Assembly: GCA_947427205.1 (NCBI GenBank) | Contig: CANEHB010000015.1 | Span: forward strand, 1 to 43,446 | Reading direction: 5' to 3' | Origin: an uncultured Clostridium sp. | GTDB taxonomy: Bacteria > Bacillota > Clostridia > TANB77 > CAG-508 | DNA: 43,446 bases | Made by a program: the position numbers and the translations under genes | Notes under the pieces: model-generated | The model's input: only the letters and a program-made list of their open reading frames with translations | Database searches by the model: none | Told to the model about the DNA's origin: nothing | Shown: piece by piece, positions 16,682 to 25,079 of the stretch | Layout of the letters: each line of letters opens with the position of its first letter | Position numbering within the stretch: the stretch's first letter is position 1

Positions 16682-16727
16682 ACATTTCTTAGCTGTGCGA
16701 AAATTAGTGAGTTACAGATAAGTTATG
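16682..16727. repeat. Dispersed intergenic repeat, copy at 16682
   Basis: ACATTTCTTAGCT is followed by GTGCGAAAATTAGTGA and GTTACAGATAAGTTATG. The first part recurs at 36164 and, with one change, at 9644. The CTTAGCT to TTATG stretch (16688-16727) aligns with 36201-36239. It lies between convergent spoIIID and the minus-strand zinc-ribbon gene. Confidence 0.6.
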
Positions 16728-16732
16728 TACTC

Positions 16733-16790
16733 GAACAAAGACAAGGACAATTGCAAGTAATTTTGGCTTTTGCAAATGTCCTTTTTGTTC
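16733..16790 (-). terminator. Hairpin terminator of the zinc-ribbon gene
   Basis: AAGGACAATTGCAA (16743-16756) and TTGCAAATGTCCTT (16770-16783) form a 14-base-pair stem with one mismatch, extended outward by GAACAAAG and TTTTTGTTC. It begins five bases past the stop of the minus-strand gene. The T tract is better on the plus strand, so it may work both ways. Confidence 0.7.
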
Positions 16791-16794
16791 TTAA

Positions 16795-16947
16795 CTATGC
16801 ATTATTTCTAGCTTTTTTTGCTTTTCTACATTCTGGGCATCTAACAGGTTCGTTTGTAAATCCTTTTTCAGCGTAAAATGCTTGTTCACCTTCAGTAAAG
16901 ATAAATTCTTTACCACAATCTTTGCATACTATTGTTTTGTCTGCCAT
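16795..16947 (-). CDS. Small zinc-ribbon domain protein, 50 residues
   Basis: The minus strand encodes MADKTIVCKDCGKEFIFTEG, then EQAFYAEKGFTNEPVRCPEC and RKAKKARNNA. Cys8/Cys11 and Cys37/Cys40 form a treble-clef-like zinc ribbon of the 'probable zinc-ribbon domain' family common in Firmicutes; function unknown, probably nucleic-acid or protein binding in the cytoplasm. GGAGG lies eight bases upstream of the ATG on the minus strand. A promoter (17087 to 17060) and a leader hairpin that overlaps the ribosome binding site precede it. It is convergent with spoIIID and divergent from veg. Confidence 0.9.
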   Translation of the reverse strand: MADKTIVCKDCGKEFIFTEGEQAFYAEKGFTNEPVRCPECRKAKKARNNA

Positions 16948-16958
16948 TATAAAATCCT

Positions 16959-17013
16959 CCTTCTTAGAATACTAATTTAATTTAACTTTGATACTATGAT
17001 TCTAAAAAGAAGG
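16959..17013 (-). promoter_or_regulatory. Leader hairpin overlapping the ribosome binding site of the zinc-ribbon gene
   Basis: On the minus strand CCTTCTTTTTAGAAT (17013-16999) can pair with ATTCTAAGAAGG (16970-16959), leaving a two-base bulge. The 3' arm includes the first part of the AGAAGGAGG ribosome binding site, so folding could lower translation. Confidence 0.5.
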
Positions 17014-17059
17014 CTAGTTTCTGAAAAATTAAATTTAGATTTTGAAAAAATCTATATTT

Positions 17060-17087
17060 ATTATAACACTAAAACTATAAAAAACAA
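17060..17087 (-). promoter_or_regulatory. Promoter of the zinc-ribbon gene
   Basis: On the minus strand TTGTTT (17087-17082) and TATAAT (17065-17060) are spaced by 16 bases, giving a leader of about 105 bases before the ATG. Confidence 0.6.
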
Positions 17088-17222
17088 GCAAAATTTATAA
17101 AAAAAATGATATTTGTTACAAATATGAAACAAATATGTAATACAAAAGATAAAAATACTTTGATATGACGTGAATTGCTTGATAATACTGAAATTTATAA
17201 AAAAAGATTGATATGACAGTTT

Positions 17223-17251
17223 TTGACAATTTAGTCTACCTATGATATAAA
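17223..17251 (+). promoter_or_regulatory. Promoter of veg
   Basis: TTGACA (17223-17228) and TATAAA (17246-17251) are spaced by 17 bases. TTGATATGAC occurs twice upstream (near 17159 and 17208), about 49 bases apart, and may be a regulator site. The region between this promoter and the divergent zinc-ribbon promoter has no gene. Confidence 0.7.
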
Positions 17252-17287
17252 AAAAATATCAAATCGAAAGAAGTAGGTGATTGGAAA

Positions 17288-17605
17288 ATGGGAATTTACA
17301 GATCTGAAATTGCAGACTTAAGAAAAAATATTGAAGAAAACATAGGAAAAAAAATTATTATAAAAGAGTCACCAGGAAAAAGGAGTAAACCACAAGAAAA
17401 ATCAGCAATTATAGAAAATGTATATCAAAGTTATTTTAGAGTTAAATTTGAAGAAGCTGATAGAGTGGGGTCTTATAACTATACAGACTTATTTACAAGA
17501 TCAGTAGAAGTTAGTATGTATAATGGGGAGACATATGAGCCATTAGTACAGCCACAATTAGAAATAAAGAAAACAAGGGTAGAGCCCATAACAGAAAATT
17601 CCTAG
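17288..17605 (+). CDS. veg: Veg family protein
   Basis: Veg is a small conserved Firmicutes protein, linked in Bacillus subtilis to biofilm gene control and spore outgrowth. The 105-residue product matches its layout: EIADLRKNIEENIGKKIIIK, KRSKPQEKSAIIENVYQSYF (quoted to 20 residues) and RVGSYNYTDLFTRSVEVSMYN, as in the family pattern RVSYSYADILTETVEL. About 25 residues beyond the usual end (after SMYN) are extra: a Pro/Glu-rich tail. The start has GAAGTAGGTG upstream and a consensus promoter. The stop lies in a terminator, yet the SPOCS gene follows closely. Confidence 0.92.
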   Translation: MGIYRSEIADLRKNIEENIGKKIIIKESPGKRSKPQEKSAIIENVYQSYFRVKFEEADRVGSYNYTDLFTRSVEVSMYNGETYEPLVQPQLEIKKTRVEPITENS

Positions 17606-17623
17606 AAATAGGAATTTTTTTTT
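17597..17623 (+). terminator. Rho-independent terminator of veg
   Basis: AATTCCTA (17597-17604) and TAGGAATT (17609-17616) form a perfect stem with a GAAA loop and eight or more T after it. The stem includes the stop codon of veg. Confidence 0.85.
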
Positions 17624-17673
17624 ATTTGCCTCATATAAATGTTATAAAAGATAATATTTAAGGAGGATTTTTT

Positions 17674-19152
17674 ATGGAGAAAAATGTTGTAGTTATAAAC
17701 AAAAAAACTGCTAGCAATACAAAAATTATTGAGGTAAATGGAGATGTAATTGTTCCAGATATAAAGCCAGATATAGTAAATATCATAAATGCAAATGCTA
17801 ATAGCTATATCTATAAAGAGGAAGTAAGCACAGGAAGAGTGAGAGTTGATGGGAATATAGATACATATATTGTGTATTTAGCTGATAATGGAGAGAATAG
17901 AAGTATTCAGACCACATTAAACTTTGTGGAAACTATAGAAGATAATACTATTAATGAAAGTTGTTTTTCAAAGCAAAAGATTTGTTTAGAAAATATAGAA
18001 GCAAAAGTATTAAATGAAAGAAAGATTTCTATAAAAGCAAGTTTAAAAATTAAAAGTGATGTTTATGAAAAAAGTGAAATAGAAATAGCAAGTGATTTTG
18101 ATGAATGTGGTGAAGTTGAAAAATTAAAAGAAACTTTAGATATAAAATCAATAGTAGGATCAAATAAAGTAAAAACGTCAATTAAAGAAGATATATCAGT
18201 AGACAACTCATTTGAAGTTGCTGAAATTTTAAAAACTGATATAGAAATTGCAAATTTTGAAAATAAGATAAGCTATAACAAGGTACTAGCAAAAGCTGAT
18301 GCAAATGTAAAAATAATATTTTTAGCAGAAGATGGAAGAATAGGAGTTACAAGTTCGCAAATTCCTGTTATGAGTTTTATAGATATAGAAAAAATAACAG
18401 ATAGCAATATTTGTAATGTTGAATATACTATTAGAAATATGTTGTTTAAAGTAAATTCAAAAGAAATGCATAGTATAGCAGTTCAAGTTGACTTTGAAGT
18501 ATCTTGTGAGGCTTTTGAAACGAAAACAATAGATGTAATTCAAGATATGTATGGAATTAAAAATAGTATTGACTTTACAAGAAAAGATGTTGAAGTTCAA
18601 ATAAACAGTAGTGATAAAAGTGAAATATCTACTATAAATGAAAGAATATTAGTAGAGGATATTATAAATATTCATGATGTAAACTGTAAAACAAAAGTAG
18701 TAAATGTTAGTAAATCAGGAATGTTTTATAATTATGAATGTGAATTAAATTTAGATTTTTATTATGAAGCAGATAATAGAAATGGATTAAATGTAAAAAA
18801 TGTAGTATTACCATTTATGGTAAAATTTGAAGGAGAAAATGTAGATATAGAATTTCAAATAACAAAAAAACAATTCACAGTTAGTAGTGAAAATGTGGAT
18901 TGTGAGGTTGAAATTTTATCAAAACAAAGTAATACTAATATGAAAAAAGTGAGTATAATAGAAGATGTTGAAACAAAAGAAATGACAGACGAAAACGAAT
19001 ATAAAATGGTTATGTACTTTGTAAAACCAGAAGATACTATTTGGAATATAGCTAAAAAATTTAAAGTATCTATGGGGGATATTTTGAAATTAAATGAATT
19101 AGAAAATCCAGATAAGTTAAATATAGGAGACAGATTATATATTATGAGATAG
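17674..19152 (+). CDS. SPOCS (DUF3794) and LysM domain protein, spore coat assembly type
   Basis: The 492-residue product is built of repeated DUF3794/SPOCS-type beta domains. One is at about 15-115, with the typical EVNGDVIVPDIKPDIVNIIN near its start; further ones fill about 150-440. A C-terminal LysM domain spans about 447-492 (VKPEDTIWNIAKKFKVSMGD, then LNIGDRLYIM). Proteins of this design occur in Clostridia next to veg and are thought to help build the spore envelope, LysM binding cortex peptidoglycan. There is no signal peptide, as expected for mother-cell synthesis. AAGGAGG precedes the ATG. It may depend on a sporulation promoter in the short gap after veg, which I cannot define. Confidence 0.9.
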   Translation: MEKNVVVINKKTASNTKIIEVNGDVIVPDIKPDIVNIINANANSYIYKEEVSTGRVRVDGNIDTYIVYLADNGENRSIQTTLNFVETIEDNTINESCFSKQKICLENIEAKVLNERKISIKASLKIKSDVYEKSEIEIASDFDECGEVEKLKETLDIKSIVGSNKVKTSIKEDISVDNSFEVAEILKTDIEIANFENKISYNKVLAKADANVKIIFLAEDGRIGVTSSQIPVMSFIDIEKITDSNICNVEYTIRNMLFKVNSKEMHSIAVQVDFEVSCEAFETKTIDVIQDMYGIKNSIDFTRKDVEVQINSSDKSEISTINERILVEDIINIHDVNCKTKVVNVSKSGMFYNYECELNLDFYYEADNRNGLNVKNVVLPFMVKFEGENVDIEFQITKKQFTVSSENVDCEVEILSKQSNTNMKKVSIIEDVETKEMTDENEYKMVMYFVKPEDTIWNIAKKFKVSMGDILKLNELENPDKLNIGDRLYIMR

Positions 19153-19163
19153 AAATTTAAAGT

Positions 19164-19206
19164 ACGAAGTTATTGTTATTGCACATTAACTTCGTTTTAT
19201 TTTTAT
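19164..19206 (+). terminator. Rho-independent terminator of the SPOCS/LysM gene
   Basis: ACGAAGTTA (19164-19172) and TAACTTCGT (19187-19195) form a perfect nine-base-pair stem with a 14-base loop, followed by TTTATTTTT. Confidence 0.8.
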
Positions 19207-19284
19207 ATTCTAAGATATTATTTTTTGTTTATATAAATGTATAATGAATTTTAAATTTTAATTATATAAAAATATGGAGGTGAA

Positions 19285-19981
19285 ATGAAAGGTAAATTAT
19301 ATTCAAGAAGGCGAATTAGATTGCCAGATTTAAGAAAAGTTAATAGCTTTAAAATTATATTATTAATTTTATTTTTTACTATTATTACTTGTATAATTAT
19401 TTTTTTAAAAACATCATATCCAGTGTTAAAAGCAACATGTGAAACTGCAGCAGCATCAAAGGGAAATAAAATTGTTAATGATGAAGTAAGTAAAGTTATG
19501 AAAGATTATACATATGATGATTTAATAAATATAGAAAAAGATGTAGAAGGCAGAATTACTTTAATAAAAGCTAATACAATAAAAATAAATGAAATAGTAA
19601 ATAAAATAAATTATAATATACAAAAACAATTTGATTTAATTCCAAAGATAACAGTATATATGAATATGGGATCTGTTAGTGGAATTAGTGTTTTAAAAAA
19701 TTTAGAACCTAATTTTGAAGTTGAACTTGAAAGTGCAGGTAGCTTACAATCAAGTTTGAGAACAGAATTTAAGTCTTGCCGGAATTAATCAAACACATCA
19801 CAAAATATATTTAGATATAGATTCTAGGGTAGGAATATTAACTCCATTTGCAACATTTGGAAAAGATATAAAATCAGAAGTGTTGCTGACAGAAGCTATT
19901 ATTGTTGGAGAAGTTCCAGGTTCATACTATAATTTAGATGGAGTGCAAAATCCTAATGAGACTTACAACTTTATAGAATAG
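19285..19981 (+). pseudogene. yunB: Sporulation protein YunB, split by a one-base frameshift
   Basis: YunB is a membrane protein made in the mother cell under sigma-E in Bacillus; its exact role is unclear. The first 164 codons give a Lys/Arg-rich start, a membrane helix at about 24-42, the family stretch ATCETAAASKGNKIVNDEV and a beta-rich part. The frame then closes at 19788. If the T at 19777 is skipped, reading continues as KSAGINQTHHKIYLDID and runs to a stop at 19979-19981, giving about 231 residues, near the usual length. So a single extra T in AAGTCTTGCC breaks the gene, either truly or by sequencing error. TGGAGGTGA precedes the ATG. Confidence 0.88.
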
Positions 19982-19999
19982 AATGATTAAAATAAATAG

Positions 20000-20156
20000 T
20001 AAAAGTAATTATATATTAGAGTTTGTTTTTTCTAGTTGATTATTGATTTAAATTCCTTTGCATTTTATATAATTTATAACTTTACTATAAAATTTGTAAA
20101 TGAAATTTAAACTTTTAAGGCTGAGTATTTTTTACTTTAATATATAATTACTTTTA
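20000..20156. repeat. 157-bp segment bounded by perfect 19-bp inverted repeats
   Basis: TAAAAGTAATTATATATTA at 20000-20018 is exactly reversed and complemented at 20138-20156. The 119 bases between are AT-rich with no ORF. It fills the gap between the convergent yunB and spoVB-type genes. It could be a long bidirectional terminator-like stem or a small MITE-like element. Confidence 0.7.
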
Positions 20157-20168
20157 TTTTTCAATTTT

Positions 20169-21497
20169 CTATTTAGTTTTTTTAAAGTAAACTATTTTTA
20201 TTAGTTGCATAAGACTTATAGTAAAATTTAGAATTTCACTCATATAAATAGAAATTATGTAACCAATAAGTCCTAATTTGGGAACACAAAAATATATAAA
20301 ACTAACACTAATTACTAAATCTAAAATATTAATTACCATAACTCCAACTTGAGCATCTAATCCACGCAAAATGCTATCAACTATAGTATCTACATATATA
20401 AATGTAGCAAGAGGAGAAAGGATTTTAATATAATATCCTACATTTGAATCTTTATAAATTAGTTTTCCTAAAGTATCAGAAAAAATAAATAATATAGCTG
20501 TTAATGAAACAGAAGTGAGTCCTATAATAAAAAGTAAAATGCTAGTTATTTGTTTAGTTCTATCATAATCTTTCTTTGTATTATATCTTGCAAATTCTGG
20601 GATTAAAAGATTAGCAAAGGATTTAACTAAAATATCAGGAAACATTATTATAGGTAAAGCCATACCATTTATTACACCATATTTAGCAAGAGATTCAGCA
20701 CAATTTATACCACTTTTTTCTAAACTAGATGGGATAATTAATTGTTTTAAAGTAGTAAGACCAGAACGAATGTAAGAAGTAATAGCAATAGGTACAGAAA
20801 TTCTAACGATACGATATGTATAATTATTATCTTTAACAAGTTCAACACTTTGATTATATCTTTTTTTATCTAAAATATAAATAATGTAAATATATACAAA
20901 AGATATAATTTCAGAAATCAAGTCTCCTAAAATTAAAGAAAAACAAGCATAAGTTAAACCTTTAGGTAAAATAAGGCTAATAAGAAATGCTGTTACCAAA
21001 ACTTTAGCTACATGTTCTATGAATTGTCCAATAGCATTTTTATAAACTCTACGAACACCTGCAAAGTATCCAGATATTGCAGAAGACATTGCTATTAGTG
21101 GAAGAGCTAAACAAACTAAATGAATAACTGATTTATCAACTTTATTATGTAAGCAGTTAGAAATTATAAAATCAGAATTTATCCAGAAAATACTACTAGT
21201 AACAATACTTGTAATTAAAGTTATATAAATACATCTTTTCATAACTTTTTTTATGCCACCATTATTATCAATGGCAAGTTCTTCTGAAATAACACGAGTG
21301 ACTGCTAAGTTAATACCAGAAGTAGCAAGAGTAATACCAAAAAGGTATACAGACATAACTAATTGATAAACTCCCAAAAGTTCAGCACCAATTTTACGTG
21401 AAACATAAGCTGTAAAATAAATATCAATTCCTCTAAAAATTAATGAAGTTACTATGAGAAATACAGTATTAAAAATAAAAAATTTAAATCTTTTCAA
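20169..21497 (-). CDS. spoVB: SpoVB-type polysaccharide flippase (MOP superfamily)
   Basis: This is a multi-pass (about 12-14 helices) lipid-linked oligosaccharide flippase of the MATE/Wzx/MurJ superfamily. The N-terminal helix with IYFTAYVSRKIGAELLGVYQ, the TLATSGINLAVTRVISEE segment and GYFAGVRRVYKNAIGQFIEH are characteristic of SpoVB and its paralogues, which move lipid precursors for spore cortex. Neighbouring sporulation genes support that role, though a vegetative paralogue is possible. I place the start at TTG 21497: AAGGTGA lies five bases upstream on the minus strand. A GTG three codons earlier (21506) overlaps this site. It is divergent from the polysaccharide locus. Confidence 0.85.
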   Translation of the reverse strand: MKRFKFFIFNTVFLIVTSLIFRGIDIYFTAYVSRKIGAELLGVYQLVMSVYLFGITLATSGINLAVTRVISEELAIDNNGGIKKVMKRCIYITLITSIVTSSIFWINSDFIISNCLHNKVDKSVIHLVCLALPLIAMSSAISGYFAGVRRVYKNAIGQFIEHVAKVLVTAFLISLILPKGLTYACFSLILGDLISEIISFVYIYIIYILDKKRYNQSVELVKDNNYTYRIVRISVPIAITSYIRSGLTTLKQLIIPSSLEKSGINCAESLAKYGVINGMALPIIMFPDILVKSFANLLIPEFARYNTKKDYDRTKQITSILLFIIGLTSVSLTAILFIFSDTLGKLIYKDSNVGYYIKILSPLATFIYVDTIVDSILRGLDAQVGVMVINILDLVISVSFIYFCVPKLGLIGYIISIYMSEILNFTISLMQLIKIVYFKKTK

Positions 21498-21737
21498 AAT
21501 AATCACCTTGTATAAATACTTTTTTTAGAGTATATGAAATAAGATATATAAATAGAATTAAAAATCTTTGAAATATGTATGAAATAAACGTGAAAAACGT
21601 TTGAAATAAATGAAAAGTAAATGAGAACAAAAAGATATAAAACTCTATAACTATGGAAAAATAAGGAAAAAAATAGTAAAAAATAGTAAAAAATGACAAA
21701 AAAAGCACTTTTTAGGTTTAAATATGCCTTGAAACTG

Positions 21738-21766
21738 TTGAAATATAGGGTAAAATATGCTATAAT
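21738..21766 (+). promoter_or_regulatory. Promoter of the surface polysaccharide locus
   Basis: TTGAAA (21738-21743) and a consensus TATAAT (21761-21766) are spaced by 17 bases, about 60 bases before the first gene. The rest of the 21498-21825 gap is A-rich with short direct repeats (AAAATAGTAA twice near 21672) and a small AACGT-GAAAA-ACGTT dyad near 21587-21601; no gene is seen in it. Confidence 0.8.
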
Positions 21767-21825
21767 AAAAAATAGTTATATGGAAAAATTTGAAAGTTTT
21801 AAAGTTTTTTTAAGGAGGGTAAGTT

Positions 21826-23187
21826 GTGGAAGAAAATGAAATAGCAATTTCATTAGATGTGGAAAGCATGCAAGAGAATATAACTCGCAAAATGTATAAA
21901 AGTACAATTGCAATTATAAAAGCTACTTTCGTAAGATTTATAGAAATAATCACATCTTTATTAGGAATAATTGCTTTAATACCATTAACTATTGTAGTAT
22001 TTTTCCAAAATCTAAAAAACAAGGATTATGGAAAAATATTTTATGTACAAGAAAGAATTGGAAAAAATGGCAAAACTTTTAAAATGTATAAGTTTAGAAC
22101 TATGGTGGAAAATGCAGATGAGATATTGGAAGCCATGTTACAAGATAAGGAAATAAAGGCAGAATATGAAAAATATAGAAAATTACATAATGATCCTAGA
22201 TTAACAAAGTTTGGTAAGTTCTTAAGAAGTACAAGTTTAGATGAAGTACCACAATTCATAAACATATTAAAAGGAGATATGAGTTTAGTAGGACCAAGAC
22301 CATATTTACCAGAAGAAAAAAGAAGAATGGGTACATATTATAAATATATTATTAGGCATAAACCAGGACTTACTGGAGTATATCAAATATCTGGGAAAGA
22401 CAAAATAGCATTTGAAGATAGATTAGATATGGATGTAAGATATCATTATAGAAATAATCTTGTATTAGATTCAAAAATAGCTATAATCACAGCATTAGTT
22501 ACTTTAAGGAGAAGAGGAACTTATAATGTTGGAGATGTAACTTTTGATACTCTTGGATATATATCAAAAGGATTAACTTTAGCAATAAAAAGAGTAATAG
22601 ATATAATTGGAGCAATATGTGGAATTGCAATATTAATACCATTAACAGCAGTAGTAGCTATTATAAATTTTGTAAATAAAGAAAATGGACCATTATTCTA
22701 TTCACAAGAAAGAATCGGAAAAAATGGTGAACATTTTAAAATGTATAAATTTAGAAGCATGGTAGTTGGAGCAGAAGAAGTACTACAAAAAATGCTTGAA
22801 GAAAATGAAGAATTAAGAAAAGAATTTGAAGAAACAAGAAAATTAAAAAATGATCCAAGAATAACAAAAATTGGAAGATTCTTAAGAAAAACTAGTCTAG
22901 ATGAATTTCCACAATTCATTAATGTTTTAATTGGAAATATGAGTTTAGTTGGACCTAGAGCTGTTATAGATGGCGAAATAGAAAAATTTGGAGTTCATAA
23001 AGAAGAAGTATTAAGTATAAAACCAGGTATAACAGGATATTGGGCAGCTAATGGTAGAAGTGATACAACTTATGAAGAGAGAGTAGAATTAGAAACATAT
23101 TATGCAAATAATGTTTCAATTCCTTTAGATATAGAAATACTTGTTAAAACAGTAGTTTCTGTTGTTAAAAAAGAAGGAGCAATATAA
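21826..23187 (+). CDS. Tandem double phosphoglycosyl transferase (two bacterial sugar transferase domains)
   Basis: Monotopic phosphoglycosyl transferases start glycan synthesis by moving a sugar-1-phosphate from a UDP-sugar onto undecaprenyl phosphate. Normal members hold one domain of about 200 residues. This 453-residue protein holds two, offset by 220 residues. Domain 1 (about 33-230) has a re-entrant helix from VRFIEII, then YVQERIGKNGKTFKMYKFRTM, the catalytic Asp139-Glu140 in TSLDEVPQ and MSLVGPRPYLPEE. Domain 2 (about 253-453) has the canonical KRVIDII, YSQERIGKNGEHFKMYKF, Asp359-Glu360 in TSLDEFPQ and MSLVGPRAV. Domain 1 lacks the Lys and Asp of the KRxxD entry. Start is GTG after TAAGGAGGGT. 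It is the first gene of the operon. Confidence 0.93.
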   Translation: MEENEIAISLDVESMQENITRKMYKSTIAIIKATFVRFIEIITSLLGIIALIPLTIVVFFQNLKNKDYGKIFYVQERIGKNGKTFKMYKFRTMVENADEILEAMLQDKEIKAEYEKYRKLHNDPRLTKFGKFLRSTSLDEVPQFINILKGDMSLVGPRPYLPEEKRRMGTYYKYIIRHKPGLTGVYQISGKDKIAFEDRLDMDVRYHYRNNLVLDSKIAIITALVTLRRRGTYNVGDVTFDTLGYISKGLTLAIKRVIDIIGAICGIAILIPLTAVVAIINFVNKENGPLFYSQERIGKNGEHFKMYKFRSMVVGAEEVLQKMLEENEELRKEFEETRKLKNDPRITKIGRFLRKTSLDEFPQFINVLIGNMSLVGPRAVIDGEIEKFGVHKEEVLSIKPGITGYWAANGRSDTTYEERVELETYYANNVSIPLDIEILVKTVVSVVKKEGAI

Positions 23188-24255
23188 GTGAAGAAGAAAA
23201 AAGTATTACATATTGTAGAATCTTTTGGCAGTGGCGTATTTTCTTTCTTAACTGATTTAGTAAACAGTACTGATGATGAATTTGAAATAACAATAGCATA
23301 TGGAGTAAGAAACGAAACTTTAGAAAATTTTAAAGAGTATTTTAGTAATAGGGTGAGATTTATTGAAGTTAAAAACTTCACAAGAAATATTAGTCTAACA
23401 AAGGATATGAAGGCATTTTTTGAAGTTAAAAAAATAATAAAAGAAGTAAATCCAGATGTTATACATTTACATTCATCAAAAGCAGGTTTTATTGGAAGAT
23501 TTGCTGCAAATGGAAGAAAAGTAAAGATGTTGTATAACCCACATGGATTTTCTTTTTTTATGAAAAATAGTTCAAAAATAAAAAGATTACTTTATTGGGG
23601 ATTTGAGAAAATTGGTGCTATAAGAAAATGTACAATAGTAGGATGTTCAAATGGTGAATACAAAGAAGCTTTAAAATTAAGTAAGAATTCTATATGCATA
23701 AATAATGGAATCAATATAGAAAGTTTAGAAAAAGTAACACAAAAATTTGAAGAAAAAGAGATTGATTTTAATAATCTAAAAATTTGTACAAGTGGAAGAA
23801 TTGGTTATCAAAAAAATCCAGAATTATTTAATAAATTAGCACAAGAATTCCCTAATATACAATTTACATGGATTGGAGATGGAGAGCTAAAGGAAATTTT
23901 AACAAGTAAAAATATACAAGTTACAGGATGGAAAACTAGAGAAGAAGTTTTAAAAATAATTAATGAAAATGATATTTTTTTACTTCTTTCTTTATGGGAA
24001 GGATTATCTTTATCATTATTAGAAGCAATGTATTTAAAAAAAGTATGTATAGCTAATAGTTGTATTGGAAATATGGATGTTATTAGAGATAATGAGAATG
24101 GATTTTTAGTTCAAAATGATAATTGTAAAGAAATTATAGAAAACTTAAATAAAGGAATTTGTAAAAAAGTTTCTGAAAATGCAAAAGCAGATATACTAAA
24201 CGAATTTAATACAAAGAGAATGGTAGAAGAGTATAAGAAGGAATATAGAAGTTAG
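23188..24255 (+). CDS. Glycosyltransferase family 4
   Basis: A GT-B fold retaining glycosyltransferase of 355 residues, cytoplasmic face. Signs are KKVLHIVESFGSGVFSFL at the start, VIHLHSSKAGFIGRFAA, CTSGRIGYQKNPELF (start of the nucleotide-sugar domain) and a late WEGLSLSLLEAMYLKK, the E-x7-E type motif of GT4. It probably adds the second sugar to the lipid-linked primer made by the upstream protein. The GTG start directly follows the TAA of the preceding gene, so translation is coupled; AAGGAG lies inside that gene's end. Sugar donor unknown. Confidence 0.92.
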   Translation: MKKKKVLHIVESFGSGVFSFLTDLVNSTDDEFEITIAYGVRNETLENFKEYFSNRVRFIEVKNFTRNISLTKDMKAFFEVKKIIKEVNPDVIHLHSSKAGFIGRFAANGRKVKMLYNPHGFSFFMKNSSKIKRLLYWGFEKIGAIRKCTIVGCSNGEYKEALKLSKNSICINNGINIESLEKVTQKFEEKEIDFNNLKICTSGRIGYQKNPELFNKLAQEFPNIQFTWIGDGELKEILTSKNIQVTGWKTREEVLKIINENDIFLLLSLWEGLSLSLLEAMYLKKVCIANSCIGNMDVIRDNENGFLVQNDNCKEIIENLNKGICKKVSENAKADILNEFNTKRMVEEYKKEYRS

Positions 24256-24258
24256 AAT

Positions 24259-24975
24259 ATGAAAGAAAGAAATTATAAAATATCTGTTGCAATAGCTACA
24301 TATAATGGCGAAAAATATATAAAAGAGCAATTAGAAAGTATAATTAATAATTTACTTCCACAAGATGAAATTATAATATCTGATGATGGTTCTACAGATA
24401 ACACAAGAAAAATAGTAGATATGCTAAAATGTGATATGATTAAAATTATAGATGGACCTAAAAGTGGAGTAAAGAAGAACTTTGAAAATGCTATTAGAAA
24501 TTGCAGTGGTAAATATATTTTTTTATCTGATCAAGATGATATATGGGAAAAAAGTAAAGTAGAAGAAGTACTAGAAGTGTTGGAAGATGGTTATGATTTA
24601 GTAGTACATGATGCAGTTGTTGTTAATGGAGACAATTCTAAAGTAATAATGCCATCTTGGTATGAGTATAGAAATTCTAAAAAAGGAATAATAAAAAATA
24701 TAGTAAAAAATGCATATCAAGGAGCATGTATGTGTTTTTCAAGAGAAATGCTACCACATGTATTACCAATTCCAAATAACATATATATGCATGATCAATG
24801 GATTGGATTGATTATACAAATGAAAGGAAAAGTAAAATTTTTAGATAGCAAATTATTATACTATAGAAGACATGAAGAAAATGTTTCATCATTTAAAGGG
24901 GATAGTACCTTTGTTATGATAAAAAAAAGAATGACGTTAATTTATGAATTAATAAAATATAAATTTAAGAAATAA
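24259..24975 (+). CDS. Glycosyltransferase family 2
   Basis: A GT-A fold transferase of 238 residues. VAIATYNGEKYIKEQLESI opens the nucleotide-binding fold; DDGS (42-45) and the metal-binding DQDD in FLSDQDDIW (91-94) are present; the late YRRHEENVS resembles rhamnosyl-/galactosyl-transferases of capsule loci. It has no membrane segment. Starts three bases after the GT4 stop. After it comes an 84-105 base gap without an obvious promoter or terminator. Confidence 0.92.
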   Translation: MKERNYKISVAIATYNGEKYIKEQLESIINNLLPQDEIIISDDGSTDNTRKIVDMLKCDMIKIIDGPKSGVKKNFENAIRNCSGKYIFLSDQDDIWEKSKVEEVLEVLEDGYDLVVHDAVVVNGDNSKVIMPSWYEYRNSKKGIIKNIVKNAYQGACMCFSREMLPHVLPIPNNIYMHDQWIGLIIQMKGKVKFLDSKLLYYRRHEENVSSFKGDSTFVMIKKRMTLIYELIKYKFKK

Positions 24976-25079
24976 TAAAATTTTATATGTTCTAATAGAA
25001 AAGTATTATAAATTTTATATTAAATAAGGATTTTACTAACATTTATAATTAAAGAATTGTGAAAGGATTATATAAGAGA

